Source: Sabulicella rubraurantiaca (GTDB lineage Bacteria > Pseudomonadota > Alphaproteobacteria > Acetobacterales > Acetobacteraceae). Taken from it: a DNA stretch of 64,000 bases. The notes under the pieces are model-generated. The model was not told where the DNA came from and did not search any database. It worked only from the letters and a program-made list of their open reading frames with translations. The stretch spans positions 1 through 64,000 of the forward strand of contig NZ_JAFEUU010000004.1 of assembly GCF_017355885.1 (NCBI RefSeq), in the 5' to 3' direction. Of the stretch, positions 1 through 9,041 are shown piece by piece (the first letter of the stretch is position 1; each line of letters opens with the position of its first letter). The position numbers and the translations under genes were made by a program.

Positions 1-485
1 GGTGTAGTACGAATAGGGCTGAGGCAGGCGGATCCAGTCGGAGACGGTGCCGACCAATCCACCTTTCCGAGGCTCACCTCCTGAAAGTAGTCCCGCATGC
101 TTCCCGTGGGATGGATGCCTCGCGAGAAGAGCAGATCTTCGAATTGTTCTTTGGGCCTGATGCCGGGTCTGTCGTCGAAATCGACGAGACGCACCTTGAC
201 CTGAACCTCGCCGATGACCGGCTGCGAGGTGGCCAGCAATTCGGGTCCACCCGGCGTTGCGACAAACTGGGCCGCGTCGTCCATCCCGATGGTGTCGGCA
301 GCCGGATCGACGAACCCGATCGAGACAAGATACTCCTTGAAGCTGAGCTCGCGCTCTCTTCCGGACCGCCTGTAATCCAGGAAGAGATTGGCCATCACGT
401 CTGGAGCGGGAGGAACCCGGCAGGCCAGATGGCTGCTTCCATTGCAGCGGCATCGCCAGCCAAAATTCCTGATGCGTAGCGACAT
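1..485 (-). pseudogene. M6-type (immune inhibitor A-like) metalloprotease, N-terminal part, apparent frameshift
   Basis: The minus strand from an ATG at 485 reads through the pattern seen at the N-terminus of M6 metalloproteases. There is a Cys-Val-Pro-Pro segment, then VRLVDFDDRPG, then SMRDYFQEVSLGKVD. The start has a good ribosome binding site (GGGAGAGGAC just upstream). At about 54-57 the frame breaks. The expected continuation VGTVSDWIRLPQPYSYYT is in another frame, as if one base were missing. The gene continues past the left edge, so the HExxH zinc site is not visible. It may be a true pseudogene or a sequencing error. The function (secreted zinc protease) is inferred from the family pattern only. 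Confidence 0.6.
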
Positions 486-814
486 TCGTCCTCTCCCAGG
501 AGCCTGGTTCTCGGTTACGCCCAGCCTATCTATCCAAGCGGCGAAGTTCATTCCGAGGCAAGAATTTTGATCGAGGCCGTGAGCGCACCCTGAAGCAAGG
601 CAGAGCATTTTCGGCCCCTGCCCTGCAGCCCATTGCCGGTCCCCTCGGCGTGCGCACGAAGGCTCCCGGCTATGACCTGAGATGGATTACCCCTTGATGG
701 CTGAGGAAGTCTGAACCTCCATTTCCGCCCTGCCCTCATGACGCGTGCTGCCGATTTCTGTGGAGTGACCTCTCGCGCCCATGCCATGCTTGTATTCCGA
801 CGCAAGCAAAGGCT
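486..814. other. Intergenic region between divergent genes
   Basis: About 330 bases separate the M6 protease start (minus strand) from the membrane-protein start (plus strand), so the promoters of both should lie here. I see no convincing gene. The open frame antisense to the next gene that enters this stretch has no recognisable protein character. No clear operator was identified. Confidence 0.5.
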
Positions 815-2485
815 ATGGCTGGCATGCTTCAGAGCACCCTCAATGTTCCGCTTGAGGTTAAGCCAGAAAGTTGCAGCCGCCTTTCCGCCCTGATTGAGGC
901 CTTGCGCCAGCGAGAGGACACCGGCCCCTTCGGTCAGCCGGACAATTTTTCTCGCGTCATGCGCGACATCCCGACGCTTCACTTCATGTCCATGAGCGTC
1001 TTCACAGCGGCCGAGTATGACCCAATCTTCATCCTGGAAGCCAATTTTGATGGCCAGCCCGGTGTCTTCTGGGGCCAGCTGGAGGCCGCTTTCGGCCCGG
1101 ATCTGCGCGAGATGTTGCGCTGCTGCAAACGGCCGCTCGACGAAGATGGGCCGCTTTACGACGCAGTCACTGCATCTGATTCACGTGCACCGCTTGCGCC
1201 CTATCTGGAGGCGCGCACGCAGCGGCCGAGTGTCTTCCACCACGGCAACCGCGGCCTGACGCGCGACCGCATCCTGCAGGAAGCCGCCCTCTTCGTCGCG
1301 GTTCGCGAAGAGCTGGACGATCCCGGCCGGCCCGGCCCATCACCGTATCGAGGGCGCAGTGCCACAGAGGTCCACGCGCTGTTGCGTAAGGCCATGGTCC
1401 CCGCTCATCCGTGGCTTGGGATGTCAGCTCCGCCTCGAATCTCAAGGGGCGAGCGGCTGCTGGATATCCTGCGCCTCGTCACTTTCGCCGTCCTCTTGCT
1501 GCTTGCCTTCTCCTTGCCAGCCATCGTCGTGGCCGCCCTTATGCCCTGGAAGGCTTATGTGCTGCTCCTGCTGCTGGTGGCCACCGCGACCGGACTGCTG
1601 ATCTACGCCAAGCGTGCACCGCTGCCCGGAACCGAGACATCAGCGGGACCGAACCTCACAAGGCTTATTCTGCCGAAGGTGCCGGCCATCCTCGGCATCG
1701 TCGCCGCCTATGTTGTCGTCGCAGCGCTCGTTCTGACCCCGCTGGTGAGTGCCACGAGCCATCTGCTCGCCTGGCTCGGAGCCGGCAATCTTCCGGCGAC
1801 CCCCGGCGACGCCTTCTGGCCGGTGGCGCGCGCCGTGCTGCTCGGGCTGCTTGGACTTCTGCTGGTCATCCTTCCGGGGCTGGTGCTCTGGCTGCGTTAC
1901 CTCGAGCGCCACGACTCGTCGCACGACGCACCCCATGTCGATGAGCGCCTCCTCCGGGAGATGGTGCGACGGGAGGACTGGGTCGCGCAGAACCACATGG
2001 GCTCCATCGTGCTCATCAAGCCCGGCGTTCTGCGCTCAATCATCATCCGGGCCGGGCATCTTGGGCTGGGGCTGGTGCTGCGGGTGGTGGCGACCGATGG
2101 CTACCTCGGTACGATGCGCACGGTCCACTTTGCGCACTGGGCCTTCCTCAACAATGGCAGCCGGCTTCTCTTCTTCTCCAACTTCGACCACAGCTGGGAC
2201 TCCTATCTCGACGACTTCATCGAGAAGGCAGCGGGCGGCCTGACCCTTGCCTGGGGTTGCGGCGTCGGCTTTCCGCCCACTCGCTTCCTGATCTACGACG
2301 GCGCGCGCCATGGCAGGAGGTTCAAGAACTGGGCCCTGGCCTCCCGCGCGGTGAGCCGCTTCTGGTACAGCGCCTACCCCACCCTCACCGTGGATCAGAT
2401 CGAGCGCAACAATCGCATCGCGGACGGCCTCCGCCGGCCCGAGCTCAGTGAGGTGGAGGCCCGCGCGTGGATCAGCGACCTGTGA
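815..2485 (+). CDS. Four-TM membrane protein with alpha/beta-barrel-like flanks, partner of a Dyp peroxidase
   Basis: This is a 556-residue protein that I cannot name. A cytosolic N-terminal part (about 1-205) is followed by hydrophobic segments near 215-240, 247-263, 288-312 and 337-361. A C-terminal domain contains VHFAHWAFL and LLFFSNFDHSWDSYLDDFI. The N-terminal stretch LHFMSMSVFTAAEYDPIFI resembles that C-terminal pattern. Both look like halves of a ferredoxin-like dimeric alpha/beta barrel, the fold class that also includes Dyp peroxidases. The stop overlaps the start of the peroxidase gene, so the two are co-translated. A second ATG lies at 824. A role as membrane anchor or partner for the peroxidase is inference. 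Confidence 0.8.
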   Translation: MAGMLQSTLNVPLEVKPESCSRLSALIEALRQREDTGPFGQPDNFSRVMRDIPTLHFMSMSVFTAAEYDPIFILEANFDGQPGVFWGQLEAAFGPDLREMLRCCKRPLDEDGPLYDAVTASDSRAPLAPYLEARTQRPSVFHHGNRGLTRDRILQEAALFVAVREELDDPGRPGPSPYRGRSATEVHALLRKAMVPAHPWLGMSAPPRISRGERLLDILRLVTFAVLLLLAFSLPAIVVAALMPWKAYVLLLLLVATATGLLIYAKRAPLPGTETSAGPNLTRLILPKVPAILGIVAAYVVVAALVLTPLVSATSHLLAWLGAGNLPATPGDAFWPVARAVLLGLLGLLLVILPGLVLWLRYLERHDSSHDAPHVDERLLREMVRREDWVAQNHMGSIVLIKPGVLRSIIIRAGHLGLGLVLRVVATDGYLGTMRTVHFAHWAFLNNGSRLLFFSNFDHSWDSYLDDFIEKAAGGLTLAWGCGVGFPPTRFLIYDGARHGRRFKNWALASRAVSRFWYSAYPTLTVDQIERNNRIADGLRRPELSEVEARAWISDL

Positions 2486-4098
2486 CCCGAACGCCGAAGC
2501 CGTCCGCCGGCTGGAAGCTCGCGCCCGAGATCGCACGGGAGGTCCAAGGAATTGTGGTGACCGGCTTCGGCAGCTTGCCCACCGGCCGTGCCCTTTTCCT
2601 GGAGATTGGCGAGCCGGAGCGGCTCGACCTTGGCGGTGGCGCATGGCTGCGCACGCTCAACCGGGTCGCGCCCGTCACGCCCGCCATCCCACCCTCAGGC
2701 GCACAAGACCGTGCCGCGGCGTTGGCCTTCACATGGACGGGCCTCGCCCGGATGAAGCTGCCAGCCAATGCCCTGGCTTCGTTCTCGCGCCCATTCCGGG
2801 AAGGCATGTTCCAGGAGGACCGGCTGCGCCGCCTCGGCGACAGGCGCCGCGACGAATGGCAGGAGACGGTCCTTGATGGCGGCCCACTCTGGAGTGCAAA
2901 CACGCCGCTGCGTGAGCCGACCAGTACGCGCGTTGGCGCCTATGACGTGGCCTTTGAGGGTGAGGAGAAGCATGTCCCAACACCCATCACTGTGCATGCG
3001 GTGTTGCTGCTTTACACGCTGGACGACGCCTCAGCGGACGCGCTCGCCCGTGATGTAGAGGACGCATTTCGCTCGCACGGCGTCACGGTCTCCCATCGCC
3101 TTCCCCTGGTGCTGGATGTCGAGGCGGCCGGGGTCAGCCGCGAGCATTTCGGGTTTGCGGACGGACTTTCCCAGCCCGCGCCCTTCGATGCAGCCGGTGC
3201 CGTCGAGATCGAAGGCCGGAAGGCTACCCAGGCCGAGCCGGTGCAGGGCGTCCCTCTCGGTGAGTTCCTGATCGGCTACGTCAACGGACATCACGAGAAG
3301 GCTCCTGGCCCTGTCGTGCCTGGCGAGGAGCACGGCACGGCTGACCCCCGGCCACAGGACGCCGGCCTGCCACCCCATCCGGAAGCTCAGGGCTTCTATG
3401 ACCTCGGCCGCAACGGCAGCTACCTGGTCGTGCGCGAGCTGCGCCAGGATGTTGCGGCCTTCTGGACCTCGATGGACCGGAACGCCGCCGCCATTCGCGC
3501 ACGTGATCCGGAGAACTCCGGGCATGTCACGGCCGAATGGATCGCCGAGCGTGTGGTGGGCCGCGACAGGGAGGGCCACCTCCTCTGCCCCGCCGGACGG
3601 CGCGCGCCGCATGCATCAGGGATGCCCGACAACAGCTTCCTATTCCATGCGGATGACCCGCACGGGATCGGCTGCCCACCGGGCAGCCATGTGCGCCGGG
3701 CGAACCCCCGGGACGCGCTCGCACCAACGCCTGAACAGCGCGAGAGCCTTCTGGCCGCGGCGAACAACCACCGCATTCTCCGACGTGGCCGCAAGTTCGG
3801 GCCACGCATTGAAGACGACCGCACGCCGGATGATGCGGACCGCGGCCTGCTTTTCATGTGCCTGAATACCGACATCGCGCGCCAGTTCGAGTTCGTCCAG
3901 CAGACCTGGTTGCTCAACTCCGACTTCGCGACGCTCTTCGATGAGGTGGACCCATTGGTTGGCCCGGATGGTCGCATGACAATCCGCGAAGAGCCGCTCC
4001 GCCGCAGCGTGCATGTGGAGACCTATGTCCAGATGGCGGGTGGCGACTATTTTTTCCTGCCCAGCCTACCGGCATTGCGCTACTTGGCCTCACTGTGA
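2467..4098 (+). CDS. Dyp-type heme peroxidase
   Basis: This is a 543-residue Dyp-type peroxidase, which uses hydrogen peroxide to oxidise organic substrates at a heme centre. The signature GFADG with its catalytic Asp is at about 229-233. The candidate proximal heme His is H408 in GSHVRRANPR, and a downstream LRRGRKFGP block is also typical. No signal peptide is seen, so it is probably cytosolic or membrane-associated through its neighbour. I chose the GTG at 2467 because GGAGG lies 7 bases upstream. A GTG at 2482 that overlaps the upstream stop is the alternative. It sits between the membrane protein and a P450 with overlaps on both sides, which implies tight co-expression. Confidence 0.9.
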   Translation: MDQRPVTRTPKPSAGWKLAPEIAREVQGIVVTGFGSLPTGRALFLEIGEPERLDLGGGAWLRTLNRVAPVTPAIPPSGAQDRAAALAFTWTGLARMKLPANALASFSRPFREGMFQEDRLRRLGDRRRDEWQETVLDGGPLWSANTPLREPTSTRVGAYDVAFEGEEKHVPTPITVHAVLLLYTLDDASADALARDVEDAFRSHGVTVSHRLPLVLDVEAAGVSREHFGFADGLSQPAPFDAAGAVEIEGRKATQAEPVQGVPLGEFLIGYVNGHHEKAPGPVVPGEEHGTADPRPQDAGLPPHPEAQGFYDLGRNGSYLVVRELRQDVAAFWTSMDRNAAAIRARDPENSGHVTAEWIAERVVGRDREGHLLCPAGRRAPHASGMPDNSFLFHADDPHGIGCPPGSHVRRANPRDALAPTPEQRESLLAAANNHRILRRGRKFGPRIEDDRTPDDADRGLLFMCLNTDIARQFEFVQQTWLLNSDFATLFDEVDPLVGPDGRMTIREEPLRRSVHVETYVQMAGGDYFFLPSLPALRYLASL

Positions 4099-5330
4099 GC
4101 GCACTGCTTTCCCAGGATCCGATCCGGCCCGCAGCGTCTGGCCTCAAGGGAGCCATCCACCGCGCGTTCTTGGCGGCACTGCCGAGCGTCTTCGCCGTGG
4201 CGCGGCGTGTCTGGCCGATCCCGGGGTTAGGCTCCTTCCGGGCTGTCACCCGGCACGACGACGTGCGGGAAGTCTTCGGGACCGATACCGCCTTCCGGGT
4301 GCCCTATCAGCCAAACCTGAATGTCATCACGGGCGGCGAACCCTTCTTCCTGGGTATGGACGACACACCCGAATACCGTGCAGGTGTCGCCGCCATGCGC
4401 CGCGTGGTGCGGGCCGATGACCTCCCTGCCCTGGCACTCCGGACGGAGGAGGCTGCCAGCAATATCCTCTCGCACGCCGGCGGGCGGATCGACGTGGTGG
4501 ATCTCGCTCGGCGCGTCGCCTTCGACGTTGTCGCTCCTTATTTCGGTGTACCACCGCCCGCACAGGGTCGGCTTGATGTGTGGGCCACGAGGCTCTTCGA
4601 GTTCCAGTTCGCGAGCTCGCCAAAGGACATTGCGCTTCGCCGGGAGGTCGACGAGATCGCCCCCGCCTTCCGAGCCCTCATTGACGCCGAGATCGCACGA
4701 CGCAAGTCAGGCGGCGCCGGGGCTGGCGACGACGTGCTCGACCGCTGCCTGGCGCAGCAGGCGGCGGGTGACCCTTGGTACACCGACCCGCAGATCCGCA
4801 CCTCGCTGCTGTGTATGGTGGTCGGAGGGCCTCCTCAGTGGCCCATGGTCGTGCCGCAGGCGCTGGAGCAGCTGCTCCAGCGGCCTGAGGCGCTGGAGGC
4901 CGCGCGTAGCGCTGCCCAGGCTAGTGATGATGACCGCTTGCGGCGCATCGTGCTGGAGGCGATGCGCTTTGATCCGCTGGGTCCCGGGCTGCCGCGCATT
5001 GCCCGACGGGACTGGAGTATCGCGCAGGGGACACGCCGCCAGACGAAGGTCCGCCAAGGAGCGACGGTCTTCGTTGCCTTCTCCTCCGCCATGATGGACG
5101 ACCGCCGCGTCCCAGAGCCGCGACGGTTCGACACGGACCGCGGCGCACACGAGTACATCCATTTCGGCTACGGCCTGCATGAGTGCTTCGGGAAGCACAT
5201 CAATCACGCCTGCCTGCCTCGCCTGCTGAAGCCGCTGCTTCGGCACCCGAACCTGCAACGCGCGGCCGGGAAGGAGGGCACGCTCACGAAGAACGGCATC
5301 TTTGCAGAACGGCTGGTCGTGACCTTTTGA
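4095..5330 (+). CDS. Cytochrome P450 with atypical I-helix
   Basis: This 411-residue protein is a P450 monooxygenase homologue. The ExxR pair is E288/R291 (LEAMRF). The heme-thiolate loop is HFGYGLHECFGKH with the ligand at C364. In the I-helix the usual A/G-G-x-x-T is replaced by GGPPQW (244-249), so the Thr that normally helps oxygen activation is absent. This can mean a peroxygenase-like or otherwise altered reaction, which fits a neighbouring peroxidase but is inference. The GTG start overlaps the peroxidase stop by 4 bases (GTGA). The substrate cannot be told from the sequence. Confidence 0.88.
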   Translation: MSALLSQDPIRPAASGLKGAIHRAFLAALPSVFAVARRVWPIPGLGSFRAVTRHDDVREVFGTDTAFRVPYQPNLNVITGGEPFFLGMDDTPEYRAGVAAMRRVVRADDLPALALRTEEAASNILSHAGGRIDVVDLARRVAFDVVAPYFGVPPPAQGRLDVWATRLFEFQFASSPKDIALRREVDEIAPAFRALIDAEIARRKSGGAGAGDDVLDRCLAQQAAGDPWYTDPQIRTSLLCMVVGGPPQWPMVVPQALEQLLQRPEALEAARSAAQASDDDRLRRIVLEAMRFDPLGPGLPRIARRDWSIAQGTRRQTKVRQGATVFVAFSSAMMDDRRVPEPRRFDTDRGAHEYIHFGYGLHECFGKHINHACLPRLLKPLLRHPNLQRAAGKEGTLTKNGIFAERLVVTF

Positions 5331-5504
5331 CGCTAACTGCTGTTCAAGGAGCGCCTGCCACTCCCGCCCGCTGTGTGAAAAGCGAGACTGTCTTCGAACC
5401 GGAGGCCGGCTTGATCCAAAGGTTCCCGCCTCCTGTCACTCCAGGGCGACCTCAGGCGCCATTCATGGCAAGATCCTTCACCGCCCAAGGTCTGGGAGGA
5501 TTTC

Positions 5505-6644
5505 ATGTCGAACAATTATGCCTCTCTGCGCCGCGACCTCGCCAAGGAGGACGGCGCGGCCGAACGCTGTGCGTCGCGCCTCCTCGCCATCCGTGAACGC
5601 CTAGCGTCCATCCGTGCCCGCAAGAGCGACGGCTCCCTTCTGCTCGCCACCTGGAATATCCGGGACTTCGACTCAAACAAGTTCGGCTGGGGCCCTCGCC
5701 TGCCTGAGACTTTCTACTACCTCGCCGAGATGATCGCCTGCTTCGATCTCGTGGCGATCCAGGAGGTGAATGAGGACCTCGGGCCGTTCCGCAAGTTGAT
5801 CCGCATTCTGGGACGCGAGTGGGACTACATCGTCACGGACGTCACAGAGGGGTCGGGCGGCAACGGCGAGCGTATGGCCTTCGTCTACAACACCGAGAAG
5901 GTCTGGTTCCGGAAGGTGGCTGGCGAGATCGTGCTGCCCGACGGCCAGCTCGTCGTCGCGCGCAAGAAGGTCAAACCCAAGGACCAGCCCGACATCCCAG
6001 CGACCACCGTCGAGACCAGGCAGCAATTCGCCCGCAGCCCCTTCCTGGTCGCCTTCCAGTCAGGGTGGTTCCGCTTCTCGCTGTGCACCGTGCACATCTA
6101 CTACGGCGACGAGTCAGGCGACAAACTTCAGCAGCGCATCGACGAGATCCGCAAGCTCATCGGCTTCTTCGCAAAACGGCAGGACAACGCTACCCCTGAA
6201 TCTGATCAGCCCAGCGCGCCCGAGAGCTACATCCTGCTTGGGGACTTCAACGTCGTCAGCCCGGAGCATGAGACGATGGCCGCCCTCCAAAGCAAGGGGT
6301 TCAAGGTTCCCGATGAGATCGATGGCCACAAGGTGCGCCGGATGGGCGATCACTTCTATGACCAGATTGCCGTGCGCGTGAAAGACAAGCGCTTCAAGGT
6401 CATGGGCGGAGGCATGGTCGCGCTCTTCGAAGACGTATTTCGGGACGAGGACATGGCCACCTACTCCACTCACGTGCCGGAAGAAGACCCAGAGAAGAAG
6501 GCGAAGTTTCGGGCAACGACACCCGAAGGCCGCTACCTGAAGTGGCGGACTTGGCAGATGTCCGACCATGCGCCGCTTTGGATCGAGATCCGCACCGACT
6601 TTGCGGACGACTACCTGAGCGAAATCGCGAGCGCCACAGGCTGA
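5505..6644 (+). CDS. Endonuclease/exonuclease/phosphatase (DNase I-fold) family protein
   Basis: A 379-residue EEP-fold enzyme. The motifs run in the expected order: TWNIRDFD near residue 48, IQEVN (metal-binding Glu), ILLGDFNV, and SDHAPLW near the C-terminus (catalytic His). The family includes nucleases, inositol-phosphate phosphatases and sphingomyelinases, so the substrate is open. No signal peptide is visible. The ATG at 5505 is preceded by GGGAGG at good spacing. A 174-base gap separates it from the P450, so it may have its own promoter. It is the last gene of the plus-strand run and converges on the peptidoglycan hydrolase gene 70 bases away. Confidence 0.87.
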   Translation: MSNNYASLRRDLAKEDGAAERCASRLLAIRERLASIRARKSDGSLLLATWNIRDFDSNKFGWGPRLPETFYYLAEMIACFDLVAIQEVNEDLGPFRKLIRILGREWDYIVTDVTEGSGGNGERMAFVYNTEKVWFRKVAGEIVLPDGQLVVARKKVKPKDQPDIPATTVETRQQFARSPFLVAFQSGWFRFSLCTVHIYYGDESGDKLQQRIDEIRKLIGFFAKRQDNATPESDQPSAPESYILLGDFNVVSPEHETMAALQSKGFKVPDEIDGHKVRRMGDHFYDQIAVRVKDKRFKVMGGGMVALFEDVFRDEDMATYSTHVPEEDPEKKAKFRATTPEGRYLKWRTWQMSDHAPLWIEIRTDFADDYLSEIASATG

Positions 6645-6714
6645 CGGGAGATATCAGGGAGGGGAAAGACTGTCCTACCTCAGCGGCAGATGGGGAGATA
6701 CGCGGCCCCCAGTT

Positions 6715-8334
6715 TCACCGTCCGGCAGCAGCGAGCAGAGCACACGCATCGCCGAACCATTCCGCGGCTCGGTCGAGGTGGTCGCCATGACAGTGTAGTC
6801 CCCACGGGTTGCCGGTCCCTTGCCGGACGCTGCCTGCATTATAGGCCGCGGCGACAAGGATAGGGTTTGTTCCGGTCTTGGCCATGCCTCGCCGGATAAA
6901 GGCTGCACCGAGGTCAATCGCGATATCAGGCTTATAGATCGGCAGATCTTGGGGAGGTGGTTCCGGCTTGGCGTCGAAGGATGGAAAATCGCTGTCCTCG
7001 TAGCCCAGGCGCTCCTTACGGTTCACGTCGCGCGCCGTACTGGCCAGCATCTGCATGGGGCCGGCGCTATAATCGCTGATATGCGCTTCCCAGCGGAAGG
7101 TCCGTGGGCCGGTGAAGCCGACGCTGCGGTAGACGCCCACTTCCGTCGCGATGGTCATGACGATCAGTTCGGGCGGAACCCCATGCTTCGCCGAATACTT
7201 CGCAATCTGCGGCCCGAACGCCGCAATCACCGCCCCACAGGTTGTGGGGTTGCCTGCGCTGCGGATCGCTCGCTGCCCGCCCTCAAGATCCCGCAGGTAA
7301 ATGCCATGCCGGTCCACGCGCCACGGACGCCCCTGGAAGGGGTGTGACCAGTCGCATTCCTCGATCGAAGGTAGCTTCCGCCAGTCGAGGGCACTCTCCT
7401 CTTGCGATGACGGATCGGCCGGCTTTGCCAGCGGGGCCAAGGGAGGACGCTCAAGTCGGTGCGGAGGCGGAGGCTTCGTCCCGCCCGGCCAGCGTGCGAT
7501 AGCCTGTGACAGGTTGTCGGCCCAGCTTTCGTCGCCGCCATCAGGATAGCCACCCGCGAGCAGCGTGCGCGTGCTCAGGCCTGCTAACTGAATGTGCGGC
7601 TTCTCAAAGCTGAGCGGCTCCAGCCCCTGGTCGCGCGCCAGATCGTGGAAGGCCTGCCACCACCTCGCTGCCTCCGGCGTGCGATCTTCCCACGGGTTCA
7701 CGCCGGGCATGTCGATCACCATGTCCACGGCCAGGCCATATTGATGGTAGGACTCGAAGGGCTTGGCGTGGGTCACCACGCGCCCGACGATGCGGCCCTG
7801 AGCGTCGCGCCCTTTCGCGTAAAGGTGCTGCTGCCGTTCCGGCGCACGGAACGCCTCAAAGACGCGCATCGGCACCGACTGGGCGTGAAGCGCCTCCTGC
7901 AGCTTTGCGAGGCGCTGCCGCATCTCGGGATGCAACTTTGCGAGATCCACGTCGCGCGCGTCCGGATTCACGACCATGCGGTCGGTCGCGCGAGGTGTCG
8001 GGGCAACCGTGGCCGCTGGCGCCCCGACTCCTTGTGGCGCGAACAAGGCCGACCAGGTGCGTTCGCCTACGATGCCGTCCTGACGAAGCCCACGGGAGCG
8101 CTGAAAATCCGTGGCTGCGGCGGCGGTTCGCCGCCCGAAGACGCCGGCGATGTCGCCCACGCGCACATTGGCCCTGTTGCGGGTGAGGTTGGCGCTGCGT
8201 AGATCGGCGCAGGCTAGCCCGAGTTCACCGAGGCGCAGCTGCACGGCAAGCACCGCCTCGCCGATCAAGGGTGGGGTCGATACCCTTAGCTGGACGCCGG
8301 GATAGGCCGGGCCGGCGGTGCTCACGCGGCGCAT
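6715..8334 (-). CDS. Three-domain peptidoglycan hydrolase: PG-binding, M15 peptidase, lytic transglycosylase
   Basis: A 539-residue protein that seems to combine three cell-wall modules. About 15-100 looks like a peptidoglycan-binding repeat domain (FQRSRGLRQDGIVGERTWSAL). About 125-265 resembles VanY/endolysin M15 peptidases, with FRAPERQQHLYAKGR, YHQYGLAVDM and EKPHIQL supplying the zinc His/Asp pattern. About 335-535 resembles a lytic transglycosylase with an IATEVGVY catalytic-Glu region, SAGPMQML and AAYNAGS. No signal peptide is visible, so the export route is unknown. It overlaps the upstream lipoprotein gene by 13 bases. It is the last gene of the minus-strand operon and may be its envelope-acting effector. 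Confidence 0.85.
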   Translation of the reverse strand: MRRVSTAGPAYPGVQLRVSTPPLIGEAVLAVQLRLGELGLACADLRSANLTRNRANVRVGDIAGVFGRRTAAAATDFQRSRGLRQDGIVGERTWSALFAPQGVGAPAATVAPTPRATDRMVVNPDARDVDLAKLHPEMRQRLAKLQEALHAQSVPMRVFEAFRAPERQQHLYAKGRDAQGRIVGRVVTHAKPFESYHQYGLAVDMVIDMPGVNPWEDRTPEAARWWQAFHDLARDQGLEPLSFEKPHIQLAGLSTRTLLAGGYPDGGDESWADNLSQAIARWPGGTKPPPPHRLERPPLAPLAKPADPSSQEESALDWRKLPSIEECDWSHPFQGRPWRVDRHGIYLRDLEGGQRAIRSAGNPTTCGAVIAAFGPQIAKYSAKHGVPPELIVMTIATEVGVYRSVGFTGPRTFRWEAHISDYSAGPMQMLASTARDVNRKERLGYEDSDFPSFDAKPEPPPQDLPIYKPDIAIDLGAAFIRRGMAKTGTNPILVAAAYNAGSVRQGTGNPWGLHCHGDHLDRAAEWFGDACALLAAAGR

Positions 8335-9041
8335 CCTCTTGCCCGCCGAGTGGATTCGATGGAGCTTGCCAGCCGTTGGGCCGGAGCCGCATAGGGAGTG
8401 CCGTCCGCACGAGCCTCTGCGAGCAGCCGGGCCGCTTCATCGATCCGCGCACAATTACCAGAGGTACCTGCGCGCACGACGTCGCTCATGAGGGCCTCGG
8501 CCGCGTGGTAGAAGCCGGCCGGCCGTGCGCTGGGGCCGCGCTGTGCCGCCGCAGCCCGGCGCTGCAGGGCAGCGTTCTGGGCAGCAGCATCGGCGGCACC
8601 CTCAGCGGCGTCACGCCGCTGGACGCTCATGTCCAGCAGAGCGATTTCGACGGCGCGGCGGTCCACAAGGGGGTCGGCACGCTGGCCAACTGCCACGAGC
8701 GCCGCCTCATAGTTCTCGATCGCGCAGTCGAGGCGCCCGCGGCGCCCGGGACCTGCTGCGCCGGCGACCCGGCGGCAGCTATCCGCCTTGAGATAGTGGA
8801 GCTGCGCGCAGCCCTCCTGCGCGGGCATGCAGGAGACTTGGCGGTCCACGACGGCGGCAAAATTTCCGTCAGTGTGAAGACCTTTGATTTCCTGCAGAGA
8901 GGCTACGGTCGGGTTCAGCAGTTGCCCGGCGGTCCTCGCGGCCGGATCACAGCCCCCCAGGAGCAGGGCTGTGACCGCCACGGACAACGCGAAGGCCCGC
9001 GGCCGGCCGCCGGTGGCGACGGGGTGCTTGATGCCTCTCAT
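8322..9041 (-). CDS. Lipoprotein of unknown function, possibly with TPR-like helices
   Basis: A 239-residue protein with an N-terminal hydrophobic segment ending in a lipobox (LLLGGC, Cys31), so it is predicted to be lipid-anchored. The rest is Ala- and Arg-rich, helical and contains several Cys. Repeated helical segments suggest a TPR-like solenoid, but I do not recognise a family. Its ATG overlaps the stop of the upstream SLATT-like gene (ATGA), and its 3' end overlaps the peptidoglycan hydrolase gene. This places it firmly in the operon. A role linking the inner-membrane protein to the cell-wall enzyme is speculation. Confidence 0.75.
   Translation of the reverse strand: MRGIKHPVATGGRPRAFALSVAVTALLLGGCDPAARTAGQLLNPTVASLQEIKGLHTDGNFAAVVDRQVSCMPAQEGCAQLHYLKADSCRRVAGAAGPGRRGRLDCAIENYEAALVAVGQRADPLVDRRAVEIALLDMSVQRRDAAEGAADAAAQNAALQRRAAAAQRGPSARPAGFYHAAEALMSDVVRAGTSGNCARIDEAARLLAEARADGTPYAAPAQRLASSIESTRRARGCAA

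Noticed and set aside
548-982. Open frame on the minus strand upstream of the membrane-protein gene
   Set aside because: It overlaps the start of a well supported plus-strand gene, has no recognisable domain and no convincing ribosome binding site.
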